From Paramecium pentaurelia (Eukaryota; Ciliophora; Oligohymenophorea; Peniculida; Parameciidae), in assembly GCA_905183005.1 (NCBI GenBank), contig CAJJDO010000069.1, positions 200,961-264,960 of the forward strand: 64,000 bases of DNA, given 5' to 3'. Positions 24,370 to 36,649 of the stretch are shown piece after piece (the first letter of the stretch is position 1; the number at the start of each line of letters is the position of its first letter). A program made the position numbers and the translations under genes. The notes under the pieces are model-generated. The model searched no databases. It was not told where the DNA came from and worked only from the letters and a program-made list of their open reading frames with translations.

Positions 24370-26422
24370 ATGGAAACATAATCATTCTCCCCAATGTTAG
24401 ATAGAGTCATGGCTCAAGAAATTCAATCAGTTAGTTGGAGTAAGACTATGGATGTTTGTGCAATCCTATATGTTAATAACTAATTGGAAATATGTAGAGT
24501 AAGTGAATAATTGTAAAGGATGTTCATAATATAAGAAGATGATGTAATTAGTAATATTATTGTGGAAAGTATTATAATTTATATAATTAGGTATGTTTTT
24601 GGCTTACAATGTTGCAAATAAATTATATATTTATCATTTGGCTTCTCATTAAAAAATCATTTAATCTACTTTGATTAAGAATTCAGATAAAATCACTTAA
24701 ATGCTTCTTGTTTAAGTGAATGCAAAAATTATTAAAGAGTAGGAATTATAAGCAGCTATAATTCCATTATCAACCACAAATTTGTAATTTCCTTATTAAT
24801 TAATAGAAAAAATTGGTAAAATCTTTGTTTTCTAAAACAATAATAAATAAATAATATTATATTCTCTTTAACTAATAAATAAATTGCCTATAATTTTAAT
24901 GGGATTCTACATTTAGGAGAAATAGAACATAAAAGCATAACATAATTATTTCAATTAGAAAATGAATTGCATTGTTTTTCAAATTCATTTGTTGAAATTT
25001 ATGATATTGGCTTATTGAAGCATCAATAAATTTTAGTAAAATCTATATTTTATATAGAAATACATTTAATAATTGAGCTATTTAAATGAATTACTTTGTT
25101 TCTTAAAAACATCAATTTTATTAATAAATACTTAATTATAAGATATCTTTAAATGCTACTAATTAAATATAATAGGTCCTTTGGTAGCTTTTGGACCATA
25201 AGAAACAATTAATTATCATATATTATAATTTTATTAAAAAGGAAATTGTCCTTAAGAATTGGTTTAATTTTTTCAAAAGGAACTATACAATACAAAAATT
25301 TTATAGAAAATGGATGATGTAATATATTTATATAATTAATTTATAATTTTAGAATATTACAAATAGCTTCAACAATATTTAAGAAATAATATAAGATTCA
25401 TTAATGAATGTGTTATCTAGAATTTTAATCATTTTAAACTTTTTTATTTAATCAAAAAACATGTAAGAATTTAATATAATTTAGGCCTTTTTATTAAGGA
25501 TTACATAAAACTCCTTTTGAAGAATTAAAATAAACAATTTAAAATATTTAAAAAGTTTTTAGTAGATTTTAGATTGAATGTCATTAGACTAAATTACATT
25601 TGAGAAACTTTTTTGTTTGGCTAAATTTATGTGCAATAAAAGCAGGAAATGAATAAGAAGTTGAATGTGAGAATGTTAATTCTCCACTTAATAAAATAGA
25701 AGTAGATCTATCAAAATTATTTGATTTTTTAAAGGATAACCATTTATTTTAATTAAAAAATTTATAATGTTTCTATTAAGAAAAAATAGGTATAAAATAA
25801 ATTTATTTTTATAGCACCAAAAACATTTTTTACAAAAATAGTTATATAAAAAAATGTTGAGTTTAAATAAACAGAAAATATTACTAAGATTTTAAAAAAT
25901 GTATTCAAAGATAGTTATATGGATAACATTTAATAAAAATAAAGTAAAATAGAATAAGAAGATACTTTTGTAACAGTTAATTCTTTGGTTCGCTAATTGC
26001 AAAATTATTTAGATAAAATAGCCATAAATTTAAAACCTCAACTTATCAACAAAATCAACATTGATCTTTCAAGTTCAATAATTAGATTTTCAGAATAATC
26101 AGAAAATTCATATATGTTATCTGTTTTAGTAAACAATTCAATCATTCAATATATATATTAATTAAAGAGTTTTTAATAATTAAATTAGATTTAATTCAAT
26201 AATAAGTATATTAAAGAACTATAATACTTTGATGGAAAACTAATCATTTTGAGTACAAATCAATAAGAAAATTAATAATAATTAATTGCATATATTTCAT
26301 CAGAAGATTTAGAAACTCAAAATAAATTTGAATGTCATTCAATAAAAGATCTTTAAGTTAGTAAGAAAGGACTAATATCAATCATCATAGATTCCAAAAA
26401 ATTAATTATTCTTTCCATTTGA
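24370..26422 (+). CDS. APC4: APC4-like subunit of the anaphase-promoting complex
   Basis: 634 residues, near the size of yeast Apc4. The N-terminus looks like APC4's WD40 start: VSWSKTMDVCAILYVNNQLEICRV, a MFLAYNVANKLYIYHL blade and later GILHLGEIEH. A helical middle (~250-430) and LHLRNFFVWLNLC match the APC4 long-domain pattern. The C-terminal part again looks beta-rich (FDGKLIILST). Introns: 24569-24590, 24784-24806, 25036-25057, 25319-25352 (34 nt, the longest here), 25463-25484 and 25790-25814; each is needed for frame. Similarity is by pattern, not by a unique signature, so another WD40-plus-helical protein is possible. Confidence 0.5.
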
Positions 26423-26829
26423 ATATTATATATTTATTTAGTAATGTAAATTTATTTATTTATGTAATATCAATTCTACTCTTATTAGGCTGCTTATAAC
26501 TTCTATAATAGTGATACTTTACTTCTTTTTTTAATTCAGCAATTTCCCTCTTCAATCTAATGTTTTCATCTTTAAGTTTTTCATATTCTAATTTTAGTTT
26601 ATCTACATCAATATCAACAGGTGATCCCAAATACTTTTTGACATAGCTATTAATCAATTTAATAAATACTCAATAGCATTGTTAGGCTTTTCTGGTTCTT
26701 CATATAATCCTACTAGAACTCTTGTTAATTGATCAATTACTCCAGCTTTTTCTAAATATTTTCTGAATTCTTCTTTTTTGGAATCAGTTGTCTATCAAAT
26801 AAATTTATAGTAATTACTTAGAAACTCAT
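26385..26829 (-). CDS. MYCBP: c-Myc binding protein (MYCBP/AMY-1) homologue
   Basis: 131 residues; human MYCBP is 103. The N-terminal half is highly conserved (FRKYLEKAGVIDQLTRVLV, GLYEEPEKPNNAIDYVKKYL), followed by a coiled coil (LKLEYEKLKDENIRLKREI). In animals MYCBP binds c-Myc and AKAPs; in flagellates and ciliates the homologue belongs to a radial spoke/AKAP-associated complex, so a ciliary role is the better guess here (established for Chlamydomonas FAP174; inference for this organism). Introns: 26792-26817 (26 nt) and 26647-26669 (23 nt). With TGA the only stop, the frame runs 38 nt into the 3' end of the convergent APC4-like gene. Confidence 0.92.
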
Positions 26830-27003
26830 TGAAAATATAATTATTATATTATTATTATGTTTAAAAAGTGAAAATTATATAAAATAGAGTATTAATTAGA
26901 TTAAGAATTGGAATTTAGTCAATTAGATAAGTAATTAGGATAATTTTTATTGTTAAATGATTATTATTATTATAGATTATTTAAATATTAAATAATTATA
27001 AAA

Positions 27004-28723
27004 ATGGATTTTAGTAATGAGCTTATAAATTTCATAAAAGAGTTGGCTCCAAGAATGAGTAGCCAAGAGATTAATAATGAATTAAAGAAGGCTCATGGCC
27101 GAATTGATTATGATCCAAATTTAATGAATCATTAATGCAATAAAAGCTAATTACTTAGCTTTATTGAAACAGAATCATTACAAGCAATAGAAGAAAACCA
27201 ATAAAAAAGCAAAGAGATTTAAGCATATTTGGGGGAAATAGTTAAAAAATGGTCTTAATAATGTGCAAAAGAAAAAAGGATTAATGAGGATCATTTAAAA
27301 TATTGTTCAGCTGTATTGTTACCTTATGGATCAGTATTATTGGGAGTGGCAGATAGTAAATCTGATATAGATTTAATTTGTATAGCTCCAGAATTTATTG
27401 ATAGAAGAGAGTAATTTTTTAATGGGTATTTATGATTGAAATATATAAAAGATTATTTTATTTGTTATCAAATGAATAAGGAATGGAATAAATAAATAAA
27501 ATAGAGAGCACTTCAAATCCAATTATAAAAATGATTTATAAAGGATTTCATATAGATATTAATTTTGCTTAATTAAATTCAGACAGAGTTCCAGAGAATA
27601 TAGATGAAAATTTAGATGAATTAAGAAGAAATTTATTATAAAGTGAAGATAAATCAATGTATGCTTTAAATGGTAGAAAGAATGGTATTTTAATTAGTAA
27701 ATCAATGCCTGATCATTCATAATTTGTTTAAGCTTTAAAAATAATAAAATAATGGGCAAAGAAAAGAAAAGTGTCTAGCAATATAATTGGTTATTTAGGT
27801 GGTATTAGTTGGGCAATCTTAATGGCTAAGATTTGTTAATTATTTCCTAGAGTAGATGTATGTTAAACTGTAAGTTTATTCTTCTAAATTTACTCTTAAT
27901 GGAATTGGAAAGTACCAGTTGTTATTGATGAATCTGAGTAATATTTTATTTATTATCAATTTATAGTCCAGAAATAGAAACATTTAAAACACTATGTTGG
28001 AAGAGAGATGAAGATAAAAGGAATGATAAGATTATGTAAATTATAACACCTGCATATCCATTCTTTAATACAACATTTAAAGTTAATAAAATTACTTTTC
28101 AAACCATTTATCATGAATTCTAAGTAGGAGCTTAAAAATTAGGAGATTGGAATGAAGTATTGAAACCATTTGATTTTTTTGATTGTTTTTAATACTTTGT
28201 TGCAATATCTATAGTTTCAAAGAGCTCAGAAAACTTTCATAAATGGACTGGTTTTTGTGAAGCACAATTACCTAAACTATTAAAATTAGTTGGACATAAT
28301 GAAGCTACTTATGATACTGAAAGTTTTGAATTGAGAATAACACCTGATGGAGAAGAGAATCTTGAAAGAGATTATGCTAAATCTCTTACATATTTCTTAG
28401 GAATCAAGAAATTAAAACCAGAGGCATGGCCTTTATTTTTAAGAATTCCAATTACTTAATTTGCAATAGAATTAAATTAAAGAAAATTATAGAATTTTAA
28501 AAATGAAGATGAATTTAATATGAAAATATATATTGCTAATGTTACTGATATTGATTAATTAAGAGGAAAGTTGTCACCAAGAATGTATGATGATTAATAT
28601 TCTATTGTAAAAAAGATTAAAACTAATCCAGAAGATAAAAATGGTAGTGCTTATTTGGTTAAGAGAATATCTTCAATTTAAAGCAGTGGAATCAATTAAG
28701 ATGTATTAAATGATATGTTTTGA
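27004..28723 (+). CDS. PAP1: poly(A) polymerase
   Basis: Adds the poly(A) tail to mRNA 3' ends in the nucleus. 554 residues, similar to yeast Pap1 (568). The nucleotidyltransferase core shows GSVLLGVADSKSDIDLICI (the G-S plus D-x-D metal ligands) and the third catalytic Asp in FHIDINFA. The central domain has GYLGGISWAILMAKICQLFP and FFQIYSQWNWKVPVVI. The RNA-binding region contains ITPAYPFFNTT (cf. MPIITPAYPxxNST), FFDCFQYFVAIS and HKWTGFCEAQLPKLL. The C-terminal NLS/Ser-Thr tail of animal PAPs is missing. Introns: 27426-27451 (26 nt) and 27938-27966 (29 nt). Very secure. Confidence 0.96.
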
Positions 28724-28772
28724 TAAATTTATAGATGTGAATTTGCAAATATATAATTATTATTTTTTTAAT

Positions 28773-29806
28773 TCATCTTAATTTTTATAAATTATTTATT
28801 AATGTTTATTGGTTTCCACCTGTCCATCTCTCTTTCTATTGTCCATTTTCATATATAATAAATGTTGGAATACTAGTCACTTATAATGAATCTGCAATCT
28901 CCTTGACCTTAATAATTCTCATTTGTAGGTTACCTTATCAATATTCACATTATAAAAATTTATGTGAGGATGTTATAAAGATAATTAATGAAATAGTGGT
29001 TTTATAGTCTTGCATGGACCACACCAATCAGTATAAAAATCAACAATACTGAATGGACTACTCTCTATAAGACAAAAAAATGTTGCTAAATCATCAATAG
29101 GAGTAACATTAGTATCTGTTATTGATTATTGTTATGGTGGTTATTAAGCAGGTTAAACCTTTTGATTCAAGGAAACAGGTTATGATGATTGGGGATGTGG
29201 TTAATTTATTATTTAAGGATTAATATATTAGAAACTTGATGGTGCCTATTATTGTTAATTCTAAAGATCAGTAAAATGTTCAGTTTAATCTGTAGCCTAT
29301 TTATTAGTAATTTACTCAATTATGGGTTTAAGCATTTATCCTAATTGAGTATTTAAAAATTCTTAGGGTAATCCTAATGTGAATAGTAATTAATAGATTA
29401 CCTGTTATATGTTCAGGAATACCTTTACCAACTAAAAACATGGCACATTCATTAGTAAAATTATTGCAATTATTTTCAAATAAGTCATATTTTTCCATTG
29501 TATATTTAGAACTTATACTTCTTAAGAATTCTTCAAATGTACTTTGAGGTATTTCTGTTTCTCCCAATTCTCTTTCCTAATTTTTAGAATAAATTATATA
29601 ACCTCTATAGGATATCCATAAATAGTTGATTTTGGAGTTTAAGCACAAATACCTCCACCGAAATAATATTCTTTTCCATATACTACAATTCCAGTATGCC
29701 ATATTGCATCTATTTGTTTACCTAAAAACATAGGTGAAAATTATCTGGCCATTCCTTAAGACAAATCATACATATTTAGTGTCACCTTATATTTATGATT
29801 ATCCAT
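28773..29806 (-). CDS. PPPDE (DeSI-type) peptidase fused to thioredoxin
   Basis: 317 residues. The N-terminal PPPDE/DeSI domain (~5-150) has YDLSQGMAR, the catalytic His in IWHTGIVVYG, FGGGI and the catalytic Cys in FENNCNNFTNE. DeSI proteins remove SUMO or ubiquitin-like tags. A Gln/Pro linker (~165-210) leads to a C-terminal thioredoxin fold (~215-317) with a full WCGPCK active site (VDFYTDWCGPCKTIKPLF) and the cis-Pro region VTSIPTFIIYENGQ. PPPDE-thioredoxin fusions exist in some fungi and plants. Introns: 29577-29602, 29374-29401 and 28908-28933. Both active sites look intact. It is tail-to-tail with PAP, 49 nt apart. Confidence 0.93.
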
Positions 29807-30006
29807 TTTGAAATTATTATATAATACAAAAATTAATCAATACTTTTTTAATTCATAAATATAATAGAAACTCAATAACATAGTTATATTATTTTCTAAA
29901 GTCTATTCAATCTCAGTTAACTAAATTTATCACATCAAAATCTCTAAAATATTACTTATACACAATTAATTGACATACTAATAATAAATAAATTTAATTA
30001 ACTGAA

Positions 30007-32250
30007 ATGAATAGAGCTAGGTTTGATGAAACCAATCGTAAATTTTAAGTATTTCTTATTTCCTATTCATAAGGAATATTAAGCTGAATTCAAAATTCCA
30101 ATTCTACCCTCCAGTCAATAAGAAAACTTTAATGCTTAAACATTTTATAGACTTTATCCTGAATTGACTCCATTTCATGCCATAAAACCACACCAAGCTC
30201 AAGCCTTTAATCCAGAAAAGACTAGACTATATATAGAGAGTTTATAAAAGCAAAATCATGAAATAAATTCTGAATTAAGACAACAAGCTCATGATATTGT
30301 TACTTTGTCTTAGATGGTTAATACATTGATTGATGAAAATAGAAGTCTTTCATTACTACTAGAGTAAAAGGATTTAGAAATGCATTCCATAGTTGAAACT
30401 ATGACAATAAATGAAGCTGAAGAAGTCTCAGATCTAAGACATTAGTTAAGATTTTTGGAGGATGAAAATTCTGTTCTTTTAAAACATGTTTAAGAATAAA
30501 GATTGTAATTAGATGATAAAATACAAGATGGTTATGAATTAGAAAAACAATTCTAAAATTCAAAAAAATATTGTCTCTAACTTGAATAATAGATAGAAAA
30601 ACATAAGTTATCTGAAATAGCATTATCTGAATAAATGCAAATACTTAAAGAAAATTTTAGAACTGAAATAGAAATTAAAAGTTCTTATTAATTTGAAAAT
30701 CAGAAAAAGGATAGTGTTATTACATCATTAACATTTACAGTTGAAAAATTAAATAAATAATTATTATAATTATCATCAGATTATGAAAAATTAGAATTAG
30801 ATAAAAATGAATTACATTCTAAAAGCAATTTGAAACTTTATGAATTGAATCAATAATTAGATGATTTAAGTAATGAATTATCAAAATATAAAATTACAAA
30901 TGATTAATTAATTCAAGAAATCAATTAATAACATGAAGAAATTATGAAATAATAAGACTATTGTGATAAAATGGCTGATTAATGTGATGAAATTATGAAT
31001 AAATTATCAATGGAAATTGAAAAATCGTAACAACTATAAGTTAATGAAAATAGATTATAAGAACATATTGGATAATTAAGCTTATAAAATACTGAATACT
31101 ATAATAAATTAAAATTATATTAAGAATAAATTAATACATTTATTGATCAAAATAATGAGGATTTGGAGAATTAGAAATTAAAATTTGATTAAATTAAATA
31201 GGAATTAAAATAAGAATATTTGAATGATCTTAAAGGAAAATAATTAGAAATTTAGGAACTTGAAGAGTAAAATACATCAATTTCAAAAGATTTGAATAAT
31301 GTTAAGAATGAATATGAAATGCTTAAAATAGATTATGAATAAATTAAAAAAGAAATTAGTGATTATTAATAATAAAAAAGAATCATAGAATAGCTTTAAT
31401 TACAAAACAGACAATATAAATTATAATTGGAAGAAAATAAGGCTTTATTACAAGAATTTGTATCACATAAAGGTGGAGTTTAAGCAGATATTGAGGAAAG
31501 AGATAAACATATATAAAAAATTATAAATTAAAAAGATGATAGAATTGCTGAATTAGAAAGGGATTTTTAAATGTATTATGAAAAATGTGCTATTCTATAA
31601 TAACATCAAAAGAATAATGAACATTTAGAATAGTTGAATTTTAATTACAGAGAATAAAAAGAATTATTTGAATAAGAGAATGAAAGATTAAAATAAGAAA
31701 TTTAAAAATTACAAAATTAAATAAATAATTATGCAACTATCTAAAAATAATAAAAATTTAAAGCAGAAAAATCAATAATTGAAGAAAATTAATAACTCAG
31801 AAAAGAATTAAATGAATTGGGAAATGAATTACAAAAATTAAGAGATTAATAAGTTAATATGAACACTTTACCTATACCTCCTAAATAAGCTAGTGAAGCT
31901 GGAAGTAGAGTAAGATAAGGAGGACCTTCTTAAGATTTTTAATAAACCAAACAAAATTAAGTCTATCTTTAACCATAATAATAAATCTAAGTATGAATAT
32001 TTATATATAAATTAAGCCTACATCTCCACATCATTCATAACATTCACCTGTTCTATCAAGAAGAAACATTTAAGAATCAGATGATGGGTCTGTTAAAGGA
32101 GGAGGTAATACTTAAGATAAAAATATGTTAATCTCTTTTACTGATGATCAAATTAAATAATAATAAATTTAAAGATAGAGAGATAGAGAAAATTCTTATC
32201 ATTCTAATATGTCAAATGCTCCATACAGAAGAAAATCACAATAATAATGA
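30007..32250 (+). CDS. long coiled-coil protein
   Basis: 730 residues. After ~60 residues of non-helical N-terminus, residues ~70-620 are almost uninterrupted coiled coil rich in Glu, Lys, Gln, Asn and Leu, followed by a Ser/Pro/Gln-rich tail (RRKSQQQ end). Introns lie near both ends: 30049-30073 (25 nt) and 31991-32016 (26 nt). No motor, IQ or enzymatic motif. Such proteins in ciliates are often basal-body, axonemal or cortical structural components; that is inference only. Confidence 0.8.
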
Positions 32251-32296
32251 TACTATTATATAGAAATATATTTATAATATTTATAGATAAAAATAT

Positions 32297-33598
32297 TCAA
32301 TTTTATTTTAATTATTCAAGTAAAAATTTTCTTATTTCAGAAGGAGTTTCCAATTTTAATTATATTTCACTTAATTTTAACATATTTAAACAAGTATATG
32401 GTCCACAATCATATCCATTATTTTAGTGTATACATTAATCAGAAATAACTATTTTAGTTATTTACTACTAAAAAATAGTATTAAGTATATCTTTGAAATT
32501 ATTGTATGATTCTTCTTTGTTTATAATGGAATCCATAATAATCATTTGATAATTTTTCAAATTTAATTAAATTAAAAACCAATGAGTGTTATTTCTATTA
32601 ACAATAAAATTAATTCTATTATATATCTTTTCTATTTAATAATCAATTCTCTTGTATTCTAGAAAATGATTTTAAAAAATCTATATATTGATATCTTTTG
32701 TATTATTCTTCATTTATGTAAACACATAACTTGGAACAAATATTTATCTTAAAGCCTATTTTCTTTAATTAAAATCAATTTTAAAATATTTTTCATCAAT
32801 TTATATATTTAGATATAAAACAAAGCTATCTATTATTGAACTTGTGAACCATCTATTTTTGCTCTTTAATATTTTTATATCATTCTATGAAATCAATTAA
32901 TTAAATTTTATCCATTACTCTATTTTTCTTTAATTCTCTCTTATTTTTATATTTGATTTTATTATTTTATCACCATCTTTTATAATAATCTTAAAATTTC
33001 TTGGATGATCATCATTTTACTATAATTTTTAATTATTGTTTTAATCATTATTCTAATTTTATTTCAATTCATCCTCTTACCATTCACCTTCTTAAATAAC
33101 ATTCTCAGATTTTTATCCAAATAATTTACCTTAGCCATGCTTTAATCCATTTTTAAATTCACCTTCATACAATTCATATATTGGATTAAAATTACTATCA
33201 TAACTTACCTTGTATTAAAATCCTTTTCCTGTATAAGCTTCCAAATTTTTATATAAGAATTAACCATATAATATTTCTCTATCTTTGCATTTTATCTAAT
33301 ATGATAAATTTTACTATTAACCAACTAAAAAATCTTCATAATGTCTTATAATGAAATTAGGTTGTGTTGGTTTTTATGTATATGATGGTAAGAGTGTAGA
33401 GTTTTTCTTTTAAAATTTTTTTACAAACTAATCTTTAATATATTAGATATTATTAGCAATTTCATCTTGATAGTCATCGGTAATTTTTTTAAATACTGCT
33501 TTATATTTATTATAAAAGTTAATCAATCTTTCCTTTATCAAAAAATATATAACTAGAATCAGAAATATAGTAATCAAGATTTGAAAATTGATTAACAT
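32297..33598 (-). CDS. membrane-anchored MORN-Ulp1 (C48) protease
   Basis: 433 residues in one exon. One N-terminal TM helix (~5-24, ILITIFLILVIYFLI) is followed by a MORN-like region (LYGQFLYKN, LYEGEFKNGLKHGQGKLFG, EGEWQEDEL; ~130-220). The C-terminal 190 residues are a Ulp1/SENP cysteine-protease domain: catalytic His in NTHWFLIQLN, Asp in MIIMDSI, oxyanion Gln in IHQNNGYDCGP and the nucleophile Cys in DCGPYTC. The family cleaves SUMO or NEDD8-type conjugates. Membrane anchoring plus MORN repeats suggest a protease held at a membrane or the cortex. An in-frame ATG further upstream (near 33692) is possible, but the one chosen places the TM helix at the start. Confidence 0.88.
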
Positions 33599-33676
33599 CT
33601 TATGTTTTTTATTAATTATAATATTAATAAGATAATCTAATTCACACAGATTAAATTCTAATATTTATAATATTAA

Positions 33677-34601
33677 ATGAAATTTTATCATTCATAACTC
33701 AGCTCTAAAAGTTTTATAGCCTATCATTTACTATCAATAACAACAGGAATCTTTTTCATACTACCTTTAGTATTTACATAGATGCAATTCATAGTTTGTA
33801 CAATCACAATGGGAATTTTTGGAATATGTCAATGCATTATTTTTAGCAGATTTTAGAAATTACAAATTTACATATATTCATTTATAATATCACTCTCATT
33901 ATTACTATCAAACACTTACACTAAAGCTTTAATAATTGGAACCTGTTTAGGGTTGATCATCAATCTGTAAAATTAATTTACTTAAATATTGCAATTTCAA
34001 TTTTTATAAGAATGCCAATATTTTGGACTCCTTCTCTATTATTTGCTTATCAAAAACATTTCAATATAATCAATATCCATATTTACATTCATAAGCTCCT
34101 CAATTATACGATTATTTTTATGTGATTATAATATAGATCTAACAAATTCTAAACCATAACCATTAATTATTAAACAAAAATAATAATACTTATCAATATT
34201 AGGTTAATTTGTTATTGATTTAATATTCTTTGGAACATTATATTTATTATATTAGTTTTAAAATCATTTAATTATTATAGCTTTAACTTTATTGTTATTT
34301 GCAAGCATAATAGTTAATTTATTTCAAAACTATTTAAAATAACTTACTTATCCTATTCTAATCATACAAGTAAAATTAAATATATCAAATTTAGATTATA
34401 GTCATAATTTAATTAATTTTTATAGATGTATTTATATTGATTCCTTTTGATATTATTATCATAATATTGTTTGTGTGTAGACCAATAAATGATATCTACT
34501 TAAAAAACAATCTAGGTTTTGAAATGTACTAATAAGAGCATTCTAATTCTCTAATTATTAGTACAATTTCAACAATTTTTGCAGCCCTTTTGATATACTG
34601 A
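33677..34601 (+). CDS. polytopic membrane protein, unknown
   Basis: 299 residues with about eight membrane helices (e.g. LLSITTGIFFILPLVF, SFIISLSLLL, LIIGTCLGLII, SIFTFISSSIIRLFL, LIIIALTLLLFASIIVNLF and FILIPFDIIIIILFV). One intron, 34370-34394 (25 nt). Short loops contain CDYNIDLTNS and CRPINDIYL. No transporter or receptor signature is recognised. It is divergent from the Ulp1 gene (78 nt between starts) and 83 nt before the p24 gene. Confidence 0.65.
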
Positions 34602-34684
34602 TTGTAATTACAATTTAATATTTTATATCAATTGATAATTTTATTCTTTATTTATTCAAAGTTAAATTAGAAATAAAAATAATA

Positions 34685-35754
34685 ATGAAATAAGTACTTT
34701 TAATTCTCTGTCTCATTTCAATTATTATTGTTTTCACTAATGGTGTTCAATAGACAAATTTAAAAGACCTAAAGAAGAGGAATAATTAAATGACAAGGAA
34801 AAATTAAAACAAATAATCTTCATAAACAAATACTAAACCTATGTGGACTAAATTTAAAAATAAAGATAAAACTTCAAGAAAAAATCTTAAGGAAACTCAA
34901 TTATAGATTTTAAATGTTTTGAAACCTCTATTTGGTGTAATCAAATTTTTAATAAATGATCATAGTTAAGAACAAAAGATTAAAATCGAGATAATAATGG
35001 AAAAGTGATTAAAGAAAATATTACAAATGACATTAAGCATTAAAATAAAACTAGTAAAAAAATAAACAAAAGTAATAAAATGAATGATAAATTCCTTTTT
35101 TAATGGGATCAAAAGATGGGTGATTTTGAACCAGAATTTATATTAAGTTTTGATTTAGTTCCTGATAGTATAGAAGTATATATAATTTAAATTGTAGGTG
35201 TTTTATGAAGAAATCTTAAAACCAACAACTATAAAAGGAGCCTTTTTTATTTCCTAATTTAAAATAGAAGACAGAATTGATTTCTTTATAAAAAATTCAA
35301 ACAATCAATTGATTTATTCAAAGGAAAAAGTAAAAGAAGCAATTTTTAATATTGATATTTTAGAAAAAGGAGAATACAGATTTATTTTCTAGAATAAAAG
35401 AGTATGAGAATCGCTATAAACTTAGTCAAAATAAACCAAAACTGTTACATTTACTCTAGATGTGCATGATTCAGAATAAGAATTTTTGAAAATGGCTGAT
35501 TTAGATCCTTTAGCACTTAGAGTAGAAAGAATAATAATGGCTATGAAAGTATATATATATAATATTATAATAAGGATAATTATTTTTTTGATAAAATAAC
35601 AGGATAATAATTTGAAGGTAATTTATAAGAAATCTAAAATTCAAATAATAAATTATTACTATTTAGTTTTATTGAAATTATAGGTGTGATCTTTATTACA
35701 ATTTGGTAAGTGTTTTATTTAAAAAGAATGGTTGGCAATCAAAGATTATTTTGA
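34685..35754 (+). CDS. p24/emp24 GOLD-domain secretory protein with long N-terminal insert
   Basis: 322 residues. A signal peptide (KQVLLILCLISIIIVFTNG) is followed by ~100 residues of Lys/Asn/Gln-rich sequence, then a GOLD domain (~145-250: CFYEE-like EVFYEEILKPTTIKG, FFIKNSNNQLIYSKE, GEYRFIFQNKR, TVTFTLDV). After a membrane-proximal helix comes a C-terminal TM (FSFIEIIGVIFITIWQVFYL) with a short basic tail. p24 proteins cycle between ER and Golgi as cargo receptors; the usual family length is ~200, so the N-terminal insert is unusual. Introns: 34937-34965, 35176-35197, 35402-35425 (24 nt with an in-frame TGA) and 35549-35574. Confidence 0.85.
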
Positions 35755-35860
35755 GCTTATTTATATTATAATAATTTTTATAAATATAGTCTTTAGATTA
35801 ATTTATATGTGATTATCAATTAATCTTTGATAATTATTATATTTTTAGATATTAAAAATA

Positions 35861-36632
35861 ATGAAATAATAATCAGTTTCTACACCTACAGCTTAATTTG
35901 GATTTAGACATTCTCTATAGATCTAATCTTCTCCAAATATCAAACTATACTAATAGTCTCCTTATTAATCACCTTATTAATCACCATTATTATAATAACC
36001 ATCTTTATCATAATAAAGATAACCAATACAATAAAGTAATTTTGGTAATGTTAATAAAACACTATTTAATGATGGTCAAAATTAAAAGAACAAATAATTA
36101 CAATTAGTAGATTTGAATCATATTGAAGAACCATGGAAATAAAAAGTTTTAGAATTAGAAAGAAAAGTTTAATAATTAGAATAATAATAATAAAATGAAG
36201 AATGTGATTATAATGAGAGTGAATTATCTCAAGTTTATAGTCAAATTTAATAGTTAGTGAATACTATAAAAATATTACAAGAAGAAATTTAAAATTTGTA
36301 AGAAAAATTAAACATTAAATAAAATATTATTGACGGTTATAATTCATAATTAATATCAAAAGATAAAGAATTAGAAGATTAAAATACTTACATTTAAGAA
36401 ATACATAATTAATTAGAAGATTAAACTTTATTAATAGAAAATAAACAAAAGTTTTTATTTGATGAAATAAATTCATGGAAAAGAAAGTTTATTGAATAAA
36501 ATAAGTATATATTATATTAATTATTTTAGAGGATTACATAAAATTTAAGAAGAATCAATTATGCTCTAAACATAAATTGATAATCTTAAAAATATTAAAT
36601 TGATCTTAAATAAATAGAGTGAATAAACATGA
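35861..36632 (+). CDS. Gln-rich coiled-coil protein
   Basis: 248 residues. The N-terminal ~80 are Gln/Ser/Pro-rich with two short PYQSP repeats; residues ~95-230 form a coiled coil (KVLELERKVQQLEQQQQ and onward). One intron, 36505-36529 (25 nt). Its stop is 17 nt from the stop of the converging channel gene. No recognised family. Confidence 0.7.
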
Positions 36633-36649
36633 AAATATACTTTTTGCTC

